Below, piece after piece: positions 24,176 to 33,181 of a stretch of DNA of 33,268 nucleotides (its first letter is position 1; each line of letters starts with the position of its first letter). A program made the translations under genes and the position numbers. Location: NCBI GenBank assembly GCA_045594065.1, contig JAZNXU010000026.1, forward strand, positions 1 through 33,268. Reading direction: 5' to 3'. The notes beneath the pieces were generated by a model. It was given only the letters and a program-made list of their open reading frames with translations, was not told the origin of the DNA and did no database searches. This DNA comes from SIG565 sp045594065. GTDB taxonomy: Bacteria; Bacillota; Clostridia; Oscillospirales; Acutalibacteraceae.

Positions 24176-25446
24176 TACTGCACCTTCTTATTTATTACGG
24201 ATAAAACAGCCTTATCTTTATCGAAAATCGGGAGTAAAGAAATAAGGTCATCCTCCGTAAGATTTTTAATGATATTTAGCTCATCCGAATAATTATAACC
24301 GAACACAGCAGAATCTACAAGCATTAAAGCTACAGCATCAACACTGTTATAACGCTTTATCGCCTGACCGTACATATCACGCTTTACAGCCTCAAAAAGC
24401 TTCTTATCAATTCCGTCACGCTTAATGTTTTCAATTTCACGACTGATTTCAGCCGCTACTGCATGAGGATTTGCAGATTCTCCCTCAAAAATTACTGCCG
24501 CAAAGGATCTGCCTGTAAAATACTCAGCATCAAATTCATCGTTAATCAGCTTTAACTCGGTAAGACGCTTATAAAGTGGTGAAGCATTGTCGGCAAGCAA
24601 CTTAATAAAGGCGTTCATAGCAATCATTTCGCGAAAGGTAGGATCGCCGCCCGATACATTCTGTTTATAACCGTAACAGAAAAGCGGAATAGCAACTTCC
24701 AGCGCCTTTTCAGCGTAATTTGATACTGTTTCAGCCGGCTCTTGGAACTTTGCCCGCTCTAAACTAATTTTCGGAACATCCTTTACTGAGGCTTCTATTT
24801 TCTCTAAAACTTCAGCGGTGTTAACATTACCCGCAATGCAAATAAACATATTCGAGGGATTATAAAAGGTGTTATAGCAGGTATAAAGCACCTTGTCATC
24901 TATTTGCGCAATGGAATCGGTTGTTCCTGCAATGTCGATTTTTACAGGATTGTTATGATACATAGCCTCCAGCATACCGAAAAGCACGCTCCAATTAGGA
25001 GAATCATCATACATTCTTATTTCCTGACCGATTATTCCCTGCTCCTTTTTAACTGTTTCGGCAGTGAAATACGGATTTTGAACAAAGCCTAAAAGAATAT
25101 CTAAATTCTCATAAAAGCGTTCTGTACAGGAAAAAATATAACAGGTACGGTCAAAAGAGGTGAATGCATTAGCGTACGCACCTGTTTGAGCATATTTAGA
25201 AAAGGCGTCACCGTCCTCACTCTCAAATAGCTTATGCTCTAAAAAATGAGCGATACCGTCAGGAACATTTATCTGCTTACCGTCTACTGTAAAGCTTGAG
25301 TCAATAGAGCCGTATTTAGTACCGTACGCGGCATAAACCGAATTAAACTCAGACTTTTCGCAAATATACACCTCAAGCCCGTTGGGGAGCTTTGTTACCG
25401 AATAACTGTTGCCTAAAATATCATTAGAAAAAATTTCGGTTTTCAT
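24175..25446 (-). CDS. M16 zinc peptidase, YmfH-type (catalytic partner)
   Basis: A 423-residue M16 peptidase with the inverted zinc motif HFLEH (His67, Glu70, His71), and a probable third ligand near Glu142 in GIIGQEIRMYDD. The protein keeps the two-domain M16B layout. Together with the gene before it, it forms the YmfF/YmfH pair, which in Bacilli is annotated as associated with EF-P 5-aminopentanol modification; the exact role is not established. No EF-P gene is in this window. Its ATG overlaps the ymfF stop (TAATG), and lgt overlaps its own stop. Confidence 0.88.
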   Translation of the reverse strand: MKTEIFSNDILGNSYSVTKLPNGLEVYICEKSEFNSVYAAYGTKYGSIDSSFTVDGKQINVPDGIAHFLEHKLFESEDGDAFSKYAQTGAYANAFTSFDRTCYIFSCTERFYENLDILLGFVQNPYFTAETVKKEQGIIGQEIRMYDDSPNWSVLFGMLEAMYHNNPVKIDIAGTTDSIAQIDDKVLYTCYNTFYNPSNMFICIAGNVNTAEVLEKIEASVKDVPKISLERAKFQEPAETVSNYAEKALEVAIPLFCYGYKQNVSGGDPTFREMIAMNAFIKLLADNASPLYKRLTELKLINDEFDAEYFTGRSFAAVIFEGESANPHAVAAEISREIENIKRDGIDKKLFEAVKRDMYGQAIKRYNSVDAVALMLVDSAVFGYNYSDELNIIKNLTEDDLISLLPIFDKDKAVLSVINKKVQ

Positions 25447-26723
25447 TATTTTTCCTCCCCTTTCGGCATAAGTTTATAAACAGCATTAAGCTTTATGCCG
25501 TTTGCCGCTTTAATAACATCCTCGCGTGTAATGGCAGCAATCTGACCGATTGCATATTCGGGGGTTTTCAGTTCTTTTCGCATTATTGCAGAGGAATACC
25601 AGCGATCAAGCGCATAAAGACTGTCATTATAAGATTTCAATGAGCCTATAATCGCCTTTTTGGAAGCTTCAAATGCAAAATCTGTAAACCTACCTTGGCG
25701 GACAAGGTCTAATTGATTTAGAATCTCCTTTTGAGCTTTTTCAGCATTTTCCGCCTCTACTCCCGACTGTACAAGCATTAATCCCTTGCTTCTATAAGCA
25801 GCCGCCGAGCAATAGTAGCAGAGGCTCATTTTTTCACGCACATTCTCAAAAAGATGTGAATAGGGACCTCCGCCGAAAATATCACACATTACCGAAAATG
25901 CAAAGGCATCCTCGCCGTAAAGCTCACTTGAAAAGCCCATAACAAGCTTACCTTGAGCGACATCGTAGTACTCTGTAACACTTTTAACACTATCGGCTGC
26001 CTTTACCGATTCGCAATAGGTATAATCGGTAATATCCTTTCGCTCATAATTATTAAGCATTTCGGCAACCCTCTGGAAAAGACCATCAGGCAGACTCTTG
26101 CCAATTACCTGAACTCTTATATAGGCAGTACTAAGCATATTAAGCCACGCTCTGTAAAGGTCGGCAGGTGTAATACGCTCAGCCGCCTCGTAAGTACCGT
26201 ATTTCGATATGCCGTAGGCAGAATCCTCGAACATAACAGACATTAACCTGTTTTTTGCAAAGGTGCGTTTATCGTTAATTTCACCCGCAATATGTTCGAG
26301 CAATTTACGCTTCTCTCGCTCAGTGTCGTCTAAAGAAAGAGCATTGTTCTCGATAATAGGATTAAATACGAGCGACAAAATTAAATCCATTGCCTCGCCG
26401 ATAATAGACTTGCCTTTCTCGATCGAATATTCATCATTAATAACCGAGATTGCTATTTTTATGTGCTGAACATCACGCATTTTATCTACAGTTACAGAAA
26501 TATCAGCGCCGTAAAGCATATTAAGCTTTAAATTAAGCTCGGAATAATCGCGGTACTCATTCGAGCACGAGGTTAAAACATAAGGCAGAAGCGCATTTTC
26601 AGTAATGGTATCAGCTTTAAGTGGCAGATAGAAATTAAGTGATATTACGGTTGTATTAAAACGGGTGTTTTCGATAAAAATACCGTCTGCGCCGTTTGAT
26701 ATTTTAAAGTTTTTGTACGACAA
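25446..26723 (-). CDS. M16 peptidase-like protein, YmfF-type (non-catalytic partner)
   Basis: A 425-residue M16-like protein without the HxxEH motif: the matching place reads LLPYVLTSCSNEY. The C-terminal half keeps the fold, with QGKLVMGFSSELYGEDAF and IFGGGPYSHLFENVREKMSLCYYCSA, which is typical. Such inactive halves pair with an active M16 partner, here the next gene. The start is TTG at 26723, eight bases after GGGGG; a TTG 15 bases upstream would lie within that site. First gene of the ymfF-ymfH-lgt-folD operon. Confidence 0.85.
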   Translation of the reverse strand: MSYKNFKISNGADGIFIENTRFNTTVISLNFYLPLKADTITENALLPYVLTSCSNEYRDYSELNLKLNMLYGADISVTVDKMRDVQHIKIAISVINDEYSIEKGKSIIGEAMDLILSLVFNPIIENNALSLDDTEREKRKLLEHIAGEINDKRTFAKNRLMSVMFEDSAYGISKYGTYEAAERITPADLYRAWLNMLSTAYIRVQVIGKSLPDGLFQRVAEMLNNYERKDITDYTYCESVKAADSVKSVTEYYDVAQGKLVMGFSSELYGEDAFAFSVMCDIFGGGPYSHLFENVREKMSLCYYCSAAAYRSKGLMLVQSGVEAENAEKAQKEILNQLDLVRQGRFTDFAFEASKKAIIGSLKSYNDSLYALDRWYSSAIMRKELKTPEYAIGQIAAITREDVIKAANGIKLNAVYKLMPKGEEK

Positions 26724-26753
26724 AATATAAGCCCCCAATTTATTATTGAAAAT

Positions 26754-26782
26754 ATTATAGCATAGTTATTAATTTTTCTCTA
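26754..26782 (-). promoter_or_regulatory. extended -10 promoter of the ymfF operon
   Basis: On the minus strand -35 TAGAGA (26777-26782), a 17-base spacer ending TGC, and a perfect -10 TATAAT (26754-26759). The weak -35 is offset by the extended -10 element. Confidence 0.7.
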
Positions 26783-26799
26783 CACTATTTTGTAAATTT

Positions 26800-26827
26800 T
26801 TGATTAATTTATGGCTTTAAATATAGA
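26800..26827 (+). promoter_or_regulatory. weak candidate promoter of cls
   Basis: TTGATT (26800-26805), a 16-base spacer and TATAGA (26822-26827). Both boxes are imperfect and the leader is AT-rich, so chance is possible. Confidence 0.3.
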
Positions 26828-26873
26828 AATTTATTTTAAATATGATAAAATTGTGATGACGGAGGTGTCTAAA

Positions 26874-28406
26874 ATGCCTAAAGAAAAGTCTGCACGCGGT
26901 ATAAGAATTCAAACCCGAACAATTATAAGCATTGCAATAATATTGCTCGAAATTTTTTTAATTGTCAACTCGGTTATCACCTTTACGGACAAGGCTTTAT
27001 GGATATATTCAGCCGCCGAAATTATTGGTATTATAACCGTAATTCACATCATTACCGAGCGCGGAAACCAAAGCTACAAAATAATGTGGATAGTTTTTAT
27101 TATGCTTATTCCTATTTTCGGGGTTTTAGCATATCTTCTTTGGGGCGGAGGCAGAATGTTCCCACACCTTAAAAAGAGAATGCAGGAATGCAATGAAAAA
27201 TACTTCACTGTTTTAAACCGTAAAGACGCTGAAAATTCACTTAACTACAGCGATATGCTACATTTTCGGCAGGCATCATACCTTAAAAAGGAGGCGGGCT
27301 TTCCTATTTACGATGATACGAGCAGTGAATTTCTAGCCTGCGGAGAAAGCTTTTTTGAAGCAGTTTTAGATGAGCTAAAAAAAGCTCAAAAATATATTTT
27401 CATTGAATTTTTCATCCTTGCTGAGGGCTATATGTGGGATGAAATCTTTAAAATATTAAAGCTTAAAAGCAGCGAGGGTGTTGAAATCAAGGTAATCTTC
27501 GATGATTTCGGCTCTATAAAACGACAGCGTAAAACTTTTATTACTGACCTTAAGAAAGCCGGTATTGAGGTATCGGCTTTCAACCCGATACGCCCATCAA
27601 TTGATATATTTATGAATAACCGAAACCATCGTAAAATAATAGTAATAGACGGCAAGGTTGCTTTTACGGGCGGAATAAATATAGGTGACGAATACATCAA
27701 CAAGATTGAGCGCTTCGGGCACTGGCTTGATTCCGGTATTATGCTTAAGGGAAAGGCGGTACGCAGCTTTGTTGCTATGTTCTGCAGTATGTGGGAATTT
27801 ACGACAAGATGCGAAATAGATATTAATTCGCACATTCCCCCCAACGAAAAATTCAGTGACGGATTTTATATTCCATACTGTGATGACCCGTTAGGAAATA
27901 ACAATCCCGCACAGGGTATTTATATGCAGATTATAGGAACAGCTCAAAAATATGTTTACATTACAAGTCCCTATCTTATACTGGACAGCGCTATGACCGC
28001 ATCACTTTGCCTCGCGGCAAAATCAGGAGTAGATGTCAGAATAATCACACCTCACAAGCCCGATAAAAAGTATGTTCACCCCGTAACTCAATATTACTAT
28101 TCAGAGCTTATGGACGCCGGTGTCAGGATATATGAATACACACCTGGATTTATTCACTCGAAGCTGTTTGTTTCCGACGACAGCGTTGCAACTGTAGGCA
28201 CAGTAAATATGGACTACCGTAGTTTTAATTTCCATTTTGAATGCGGAGTTTGGTGCTCGGGTTCGGAATCGGTCAAAAGCATTAAGGAAAGCTTTTTGGA
28301 AACTCTAGAAAAATCTCAGGAAATTTCCAAAGAGGAATGGAAAAGACGCTCGATATTTAAGAAACTAAAACAAACTATTTTACATCTATTTGCACCGCTA
28401 ATGTAA
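26874..28406 (+). CDS. cls: cardiolipin synthase (phospholipase D family)
   Basis: A 510-residue membrane-anchored enzyme that joins two phosphatidylglycerols into cardiolipin and glycerol. Two N-terminal helices (about residues 20-42 and 66-88) precede two phospholipase D domains, each with an HKD motif: NHRKIIVIDGKVAFTGG and IHSKLFVSDDSVATVGTVNMD. ATG at 26874 follows GGAGGTG; an earlier in-frame ATG adds 21 residues without a site. It is transcribed away from the ymfF operon and is followed directly by a promoter for the next small gene. Confidence 0.93.
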   Translation: MPKEKSARGIRIQTRTIISIAIILLEIFLIVNSVITFTDKALWIYSAAEIIGIITVIHIITERGNQSYKIMWIVFIMLIPIFGVLAYLLWGGGRMFPHLKKRMQECNEKYFTVLNRKDAENSLNYSDMLHFRQASYLKKEAGFPIYDDTSSEFLACGESFFEAVLDELKKAQKYIFIEFFILAEGYMWDEIFKILKLKSSEGVEIKVIFDDFGSIKRQRKTFITDLKKAGIEVSAFNPIRPSIDIFMNNRNHRKIIVIDGKVAFTGGINIGDEYINKIERFGHWLDSGIMLKGKAVRSFVAMFCSMWEFTTRCEIDINSHIPPNEKFSDGFYIPYCDDPLGNNNPAQGIYMQIIGTAQKYVYITSPYLILDSAMTASLCLAAKSGVDVRIITPHKPDKKYVHPVTQYYYSELMDAGVRIYEYTPGFIHSKLFVSDDSVATVGTVNMDYRSFNFHFECGVWCSGSESVKSIKESFLETLEKSQEISKEEWKRRSIFKKLKQTILHLFAPLM

Positions 28407-28435
28407 TTGACAAGTGAGAAAAAATGTGTTATACT
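28407..28435 (+). promoter_or_regulatory. near-consensus promoter of the small membrane peptide gene
   Basis: A perfect -35 TTGACA (28407-28412), beginning immediately after the cls stop codon, a 17-base spacer and -10 TATACT (28430-28435). It gives a leader of about 18 bases. Confidence 0.85.
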
Positions 28436-28459
28436 TTTATTAAGAAAGGTGGTACTTTT

Positions 28460-28618
28460 ATGAAAATGAAGAATATTTTAGTTGCCATTTCAATAATTAT
28501 AGGTGTTATTTCCTTGGCTGCCGGTGTTGCAGTAATAGTTGATAGAATTCTTAAAAAGAAAGAATGCTATGAGGGCTATATTGAATGTGATTGCACCGAG
28601 GATGAAATTGCTGAATAA
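28460..28618 (+). CDS. small single-helix membrane peptide, unknown function
   Basis: A 52-residue protein: a short basic start (MKMKN), one membrane helix of about 23 residues (ILVAISIIIGVISLAAGVAVIVD), a basic stop (KKK) and an acidic tail with three cysteines (ECYEGYIECDCTEDEIAE; Cys36, Cys44, Cys46). ATG at 28460 has AAAGGTGG seven bases upstream; the upstream in-frame ATG has no site and overlaps the promoter. The gene has its own near-consensus promoter and terminator, so it is a single-gene unit. I do not recognise the family. Similar short membrane peptides occur in Clostridia, and expression is likely to be strong. Confidence 0.7.
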   Translation: MKMKNILVAISIIIGVISLAAGVAVIVDRILKKKECYEGYIECDCTEDEIAE

Positions 28619-28624
28619 TCTTTT

Positions 28625-28660
28625 TTAACGGATACTTAAGTGTTAGTATCCGTTAATTTT
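28625..28660 (+). terminator. terminator after the small membrane peptide gene
   Basis: A 12-bp stem TTAACGGATACT (28625-28636) with AGTATCCGTTAA (28645-28656) closes an 8-base loop and runs into a T-run. It starts six bases after the stop. Confidence 0.88.
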
Positions 28661-28766
28661 TGGCTATTTTTAGGCACAATGCACAAAAATTGCTTTCAAA
28701 AAGTATAGTTTTAAAATTGTTTTGTTTATTTTTTATAAATTATCATAAATCTTTCGCTGTAAGCAC

Positions 28767-28795
28767 TTGAAAAATGCGTCTGAATATAGTATTAT
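28767..28795 (+). promoter_or_regulatory. sigma-A promoter of glgP
   Basis: -35 TTGAAA (28767-28772), a 17-base spacer and -10 TATTAT (28790-28795). The leader to the glgP start is about 40 bases and AT-rich. The rest of the intergenic stretch from 28661 to 28766 is AT-rich and shows no further structure. Confidence 0.7.
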
Positions 28796-28843
28796 AAAAA
28801 ACACATAATAATTATATACAATATTTTTTAGGAGAGATTTACA

Positions 28844-31249
28844 ATGTCAAAAAAATATACGGCAGAAGCTATTGCCAATTTAATAGAAAAAAAGCTTCTC
28901 CATAATTTCGGCATTCCCACCTCTCAGGCATCAGACGAGGCTTTTTACAAAGCTACCGTTTTAGTGTTGCTTGATATAATGAGAGAGCGTAGAACTGCAT
29001 TTAAAAAAGCAACTGCTGAGCAAGGTGCTAAAACTGTTTACTATCTTAGTATGGAATTTCTTATGGGGCGTTCGCTTAAAAACAACCTTTTTAATCTCGA
29101 GCTTGAGGGTGTTGTTTCTAAGGCGCTCTCAAAATTCAAGGTAAAGCTTGATAATCTTTATGAATTAGAGCCCGATGCAGGTCTTGGCAACGGAGGTCTT
29201 GGCCGACTTGCAGCCTGCTTCTTAGACGGACTCTCCAGCGGTGGATACCCTGCTATGGGCTACTGCATTAAATATGAATTTGGTATTTTCCGCCAAAAAA
29301 TTGTTGACGGTTGGCAGACCGAAATGCCTGATTTCTGGTTGCCCGGCGGCGGAGTATGGTTAGAGCCGCGTCCTGCATCAGCCGTTGATGTTAAGTTTGA
29401 CGGTAAAATTAACGAATGGTGGGACGGTGAGCACCACAACATTGCACACGAGAATTATACTGTTGTTCGCGCCATGCCTTACGACCTTATGGTTGCAGGT
29501 AAAGACGGAAAAACCGTTAACGCTTTAAGACTTTGGAGTGCTGAATATCAAGACATTAATATGTCGGCTTTCAATCAGGGTGACTATGTAAAGGCGCTTG
29601 AACAGAAAGCTAACACCGAGGTAATCAGCAAGGTTTTATACCCCGAGGATAATCATATGGAGGGAAAATCACTCCGTTTGCGTCAGCAGTATTTCTTAGT
29701 TTCTGCATCGATTCAAGATATTCTCAACCGCCACCTACGCACCTACAACACACTTGAAAATCTACCCGAAAAGGTAGCTATTCATATTAACGATACCCAC
29801 CCCACCCTCTGCATTCCCGAGCTTATGCGATTTTTACTCGATGAATGCGGTTATACTTGGGAAAAGGCTTGGAGCATTGTTAAGGGAACGGTTGCATACA
29901 CTAACCACACCGTTATGAAAGAAGCTCTTGAGTGTTGGCAGGAGAGCCTTGTTAAACACAGAATCCCGCGTATTTATCAGATAATCAAGGAAATCGACAA
30001 GCGTTTCCGCGAGGAAATTTGGAATGCAACCCACGATGCCGCTACGGTTGAACGCACCGCTATTGTTAAAGGCGGTATGATTCATATGGCAAATCTCTGC
30101 GTTGCCGCTTCCCACACTGTTAACGGTGTATCGAAACTTCACAGTGAAATTTTAAAGGATTCCCTCTTTAACGATTTCTATAAAATCACACCTGATAAGT
30201 TTACCAATGTTACGAACGGTATTGCACACCGTAGATGGCTCTGCCAAGCAAACCCGATGCTTACAAAATATTTAACCGAACTTATCGGCGATGGTTTTGT
30301 TAAAGACGCTGCTGAGCTCTCCAAACTTGAAAAGTTTGCAGACGACAAGGACGTTTTAATGCGCCTTGATGAAATTAAGCATGCGAATAAGGTTCGCCTT
30401 TCAAATTATGTTAAAAATAATTACGGCGTTGCGCTTAACCCCGATTCAATCTTCGATATGCAGATTAAGCGTTTACACGAATATAAGCGTCAGCACTTAA
30501 ACGCTCTGCACATTATTTCGGATTATCTTTATTTAAAGAACAACCCGAATGCAGACTTTGTTCCCAAAACCTATATTTTTGGCGCTAAAGCAGCCCCCGG
30601 TTACCTGCTTGCTAAGCAAATTATTCATATGATTAATAAGCTTTCTCAGGTAATTGAAAATGACCGCACCATAAATGATAAGTTAAAGGTATTATTCTTA
30701 GAGGACTACCGTGTAACACTCGCAGAGCTTATGATTCCTGCTGCAAATATCAGTGAGCAGATTTCATTAGCGTCTACAGAGGCCAGCGGTACAGGTAATA
30801 TGAAGCTGATGATGAACGGCGCTGTAACGCTTGGTACTGAAGACGGCGCTAATGTTGAAATACACAAAGCTGTGGGTGATGATAATATCATTATTTTCGG
30901 TATGGAAACACCTGATGTTATGCGTATTCAGAAAAACGGCTATAATCCCCGCCCCTATTATGATAACAACCCTGTTCTTCGCGAGGCTGTTGACTTTATA
31001 GGTGCAGGTATTGGAGGTCAGAATTTCGAGGCAGTTTACAGAGCACTCACAAATGCCGATAGTTATATGGCTATGGCAGATTTTGCCGATTATTGCCGTG
31101 CACAGGATACCGCATCTAAGCTTTATAGCGATAAACTAACTTTCAACAAGATGTCACTTATGAACATCGCAAAATCGGGTATATTCTCTGCCGACCGTTC
31201 AATTGACGATTACGCAAAAAACATTTGGAATATTACCCCCTTAAAGTAA
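28844..31249 (+). CDS. glgP: glycogen/maltodextrin phosphorylase
   Basis: An 801-residue pyridoxal-phosphate enzyme that releases glucose 1-phosphate from the ends of alpha-1,4-glucans in the cytoplasm. Family marks are YLSMEFLMGRSLKNNL, GLGNGGLGRLAACFLDG, IHINDTHPTL, NVTNGIAHRRW, the RLHEYKRQHLN helix and the cofactor lysine in EASGTGNMKLMMNGA. Length is normal. ATG follows AGGAGAG. The GH13 gene begins one base after its stop; both degrade storage or imported glucans, and the phosphorylase probably acts on the chains shortened by that hydrolase. Confidence 0.97.
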   Translation: MSKKYTAEAIANLIEKKLLHNFGIPTSQASDEAFYKATVLVLLDIMRERRTAFKKATAEQGAKTVYYLSMEFLMGRSLKNNLFNLELEGVVSKALSKFKVKLDNLYELEPDAGLGNGGLGRLAACFLDGLSSGGYPAMGYCIKYEFGIFRQKIVDGWQTEMPDFWLPGGGVWLEPRPASAVDVKFDGKINEWWDGEHHNIAHENYTVVRAMPYDLMVAGKDGKTVNALRLWSAEYQDINMSAFNQGDYVKALEQKANTEVISKVLYPEDNHMEGKSLRLRQQYFLVSASIQDILNRHLRTYNTLENLPEKVAIHINDTHPTLCIPELMRFLLDECGYTWEKAWSIVKGTVAYTNHTVMKEALECWQESLVKHRIPRIYQIIKEIDKRFREEIWNATHDAATVERTAIVKGGMIHMANLCVAASHTVNGVSKLHSEILKDSLFNDFYKITPDKFTNVTNGIAHRRWLCQANPMLTKYLTELIGDGFVKDAAELSKLEKFADDKDVLMRLDEIKHANKVRLSNYVKNNYGVALNPDSIFDMQIKRLHEYKRQHLNALHIISDYLYLKNNPNADFVPKTYIFGAKAAPGYLLAKQIIHMINKLSQVIENDRTINDKLKVLFLEDYRVTLAELMIPAANISEQISLASTEASGTGNMKLMMNGAVTLGTEDGANVEIHKAVGDDNIIIFGMETPDVMRIQKNGYNPRPYYDNNPVLREAVDFIGAGIGGQNFEAVYRALTNADSYMAMADFADYCRAQDTASKLYSDKLTFNKMSLMNIAKSGIFSADRSIDDYAKNIWNITPLK

Positions 31250-31250
31250 T

Positions 31251-33113
31251 ATGCAATACTATCCGTTTAACTCACAACAGGCAATTTACAAACCGCATTT
31301 TGGAGCCGTAGCTTCTGGTGTTAGCCAGAGGCTACGGCTAATGCTTCATAAAGATGCACAGTGCCATAATGCGTATTTGCGCATCCGACACGATGACGAG
31401 CCTGATTTTAAAGAAATTAAGTTATCACCTGCCGAACGGTTAGAGGATTATCAGTTTTTCGATTGTGAAATAGCGCTCGCAACAGGAATTTACTGGTACT
31501 GCTTCCGATATGAAAGCGCATACGGTGAATTTTATGTTACGAGATGCGATGGCGCAGTCGGTCATGTATCGCGTGACGGCGATTATTGGCAGCAGACGGT
31601 ATATGATGCAGATTTCAAAACACCCGATTGGCTTAAAGGCGGTATAATTTATCAGATTTTCCCCGACCGTTTTTATAATTCAGGAAGTCCTAAAAAAGAT
31701 GTACCAACCTCCCGCTTTTTAACAGAAGATTGGGAAAAACAACCTGAATATCGCCAAAACAACGGCAAATGCTGCCTAGGTAACGATTACTACGGTGGCG
31801 ACCTTAAAGGCATTACCGAGAAACTCCCATACCTAAGCGAACTCGGTATCACCTGTATTTACTTAAACCCCATTTTCGAATCCGACTCAAACCACCGCTA
31901 CAATACGGCAGATTATCTTAAAATCGACCCTCTGCTGGGCTCTGAGCGTGACCTTGAGAATTTATGTAAAAAGGCTAAAAAGCTCGGTATAGCGGTAATT
32001 TTAGATGGCGTTTTCTCGCACACAGGTGATGACAGCATTTACTTTAACAAATACTGCAATTACAACTCGATAGGCGCTTATAATTCTAAAGAATCGCCAT
32101 TTTACAATTGGTTTAAATTCAATAATTGGCCCGACGATTACGAAGCCTGGTGGGGTGTTAAAACCTTACCAGAAGTGAATGAAGACAACGAGGAATTCAC
32201 CGAGTTTATCACCGGCAAAAACGGCGTGCTCCGCCATTGGCTTCGCAAAGGCATTAACGGTTGGCGGCTTGATGTTGCCGATGAGCTTCCTGATAAATTC
32301 TTAGAAAATATTCGCGCGGCAATTAAGGCAGAAAACAGCGATGCATACCTCTTAGGTGAAGTTTGGGAGGACGCCTCAAACAAGATAAGCTACGGTGCTC
32401 GCCGTAAATTCCTGCAGGGCAAACAGCTTGACTCCGTAATGAATTATCCCTTTGCCAATGCCATTATCGACTTTTTGAAAAGCGGAAACAGCAAAAACTT
32501 TATGAATACCGTTATGTCGGTTTGTGAAAACTATCCGCCCGAGAGCATTAAAACGCTTATGAATCATGTTGGCACCCACGATACCGCGCGCATTTTAACG
32601 GTGCTTGGCAAGCCAGATGCATACAAGGGCGACAGAGTATGGCAATCGACACAAAAGCTATCAAGCGGCGAATATGAAATAGCGGTAAGAAAACTAAAAC
32701 TTGCGGCGCTGCTTCAATATACCCTACCCGGAGTGCCCTCGCTTTATTACGGTGACGAGGCGGGACTTCAGGGTTATAGTGACCCGTTCTGCCGCGGTAC
32801 ATACCCTTGGGGCAAGGAAAGTGCAGAGCTTCTTACCCACTATAAATATCTGGGTGAAATGCGTAAAAATACCCACTGCCTTAAAACCGCTACATTTATT
32901 CCCCACCACACCGAAAACGGTGTGCTCAGCTACATTCGTGAATGTGAAAAGGATGCTTTACTTTTAGCGGTTAACACAAATTATTACGATATTTGGATAG
33001 AGGTGCCCGATAATTTTAAAATATCTCCCACCGTACTTTACGGTGACGCACCCAACTCTAACGGTTGGATATGTATAAAGCCGCTGTCAGCGGTAATGCT
33101 GAAGATACAATAA
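31251..33113 (+). CDS. GH13 alpha-glucan hydrolase (neopullulanase/cyclomaltodextrinase-like)
   Basis: A 620-residue glycoside hydrolase. Residues 1-120 form an N-terminal beta-domain as in CBM34-bearing members. The barrel begins at about residue 130 (GGIIYQIFPDRF) and has all GH13 regions: LDGVFSH, the nucleophile Asp341 in GWRLDVADE, the acid/base Glu370 in LLGEVWED, and the third acid Asp444 in VGTHDTARIL. There is no signal peptide, so it acts on imported or stored oligosaccharides. Domain order favours neopullulanase or cyclomaltodextrinase activity; the exact bond is not known. ATG at 31251 has only a weak site (AAAG) and probably relies on coupling from glgP. A strong hairpin lies at codons 18-30. 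Confidence 0.9.
   Translation: MQYYPFNSQQAIYKPHFGAVASGVSQRLRLMLHKDAQCHNAYLRIRHDDEPDFKEIKLSPAERLEDYQFFDCEIALATGIYWYCFRYESAYGEFYVTRCDGAVGHVSRDGDYWQQTVYDADFKTPDWLKGGIIYQIFPDRFYNSGSPKKDVPTSRFLTEDWEKQPEYRQNNGKCCLGNDYYGGDLKGITEKLPYLSELGITCIYLNPIFESDSNHRYNTADYLKIDPLLGSERDLENLCKKAKKLGIAVILDGVFSHTGDDSIYFNKYCNYNSIGAYNSKESPFYNWFKFNNWPDDYEAWWGVKTLPEVNEDNEEFTEFITGKNGVLRHWLRKGINGWRLDVADELPDKFLENIRAAIKAENSDAYLLGEVWEDASNKISYGARRKFLQGKQLDSVMNYPFANAIIDFLKSGNSKNFMNTVMSVCENYPPESIKTLMNHVGTHDTARILTVLGKPDAYKGDRVWQSTQKLSSGEYEIAVRKLKLAALLQYTLPGVPSLYYGDEAGLQGYSDPFCRGTYPWGKESAELLTHYKYLGEMRKNTHCLKTATFIPHHTENGVLSYIRECEKDALLLAVNTNYYDIWIEVPDNFKISPTVLYGDAPNSNGWICIKPLSAVMLKIQ
31304..31339 (+). other. strong hairpin inside the 5' end of the GH13 gene
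   Basis: AGCCGTAGC (31304-31312) pairs with GCTACGGCT (31331-31339), continuing inside with TTCTGG (31313-31318) and CCAGAG (31325-31330), closing a 6-base loop (TGTTAG). That is 15 pairs with one G-T, about 50 bases after the start codon. It has no T-run, so it is more likely to slow ribosomes or block RNA decay than to terminate. Confidence 0.6.
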
Positions 33114-33126
33114 AAAACCACCATTT
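33112..33126 (+). terminator. probable 5' half of a terminator, interrupted by the IS
   Basis: AAAAAACCACC starts inside the GH13 stop codon, as the left arm of a terminator often does, and is followed by ATTT. The matching GGTGGTTTTTT arm is absent; the IS begins instead. Confidence 0.4.
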
Positions 33127-33135
33127 AGTGAAGTG

Positions 33136-33175
33136 AACCCCTTTTGTTAGATAAAAGAGTCTAATGAAAGGGGTT
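33136..33175 (+). promoter_or_regulatory. hairpin that covers the transposase ribosome binding site
   Basis: AACCCCTTT (33136-33144), part of the terminal repeat, pairs with AAAGGGGTT (33167-33175), which includes the AAGGGG ribosome site of the transposase; TTAG and CTAA extend the stem inside. Transcripts read in from outside would fold this way and hide the site. Confidence 0.55.
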
Positions 33176-33181
33176 AATTCT

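Noticed and set aside
27428..27844. 138-residue open frame on the minus strand
   Set aside because: It is antisense to cls across the first HKD motif and has no ribosome site.
28758..28771. Catabolite-responsive element overlapping the glgP -35 box
   Set aside because: TGTAAGCACTTGAA resembles the operator but misses several key positions, so it is not better than chance in this AT-rich gap.
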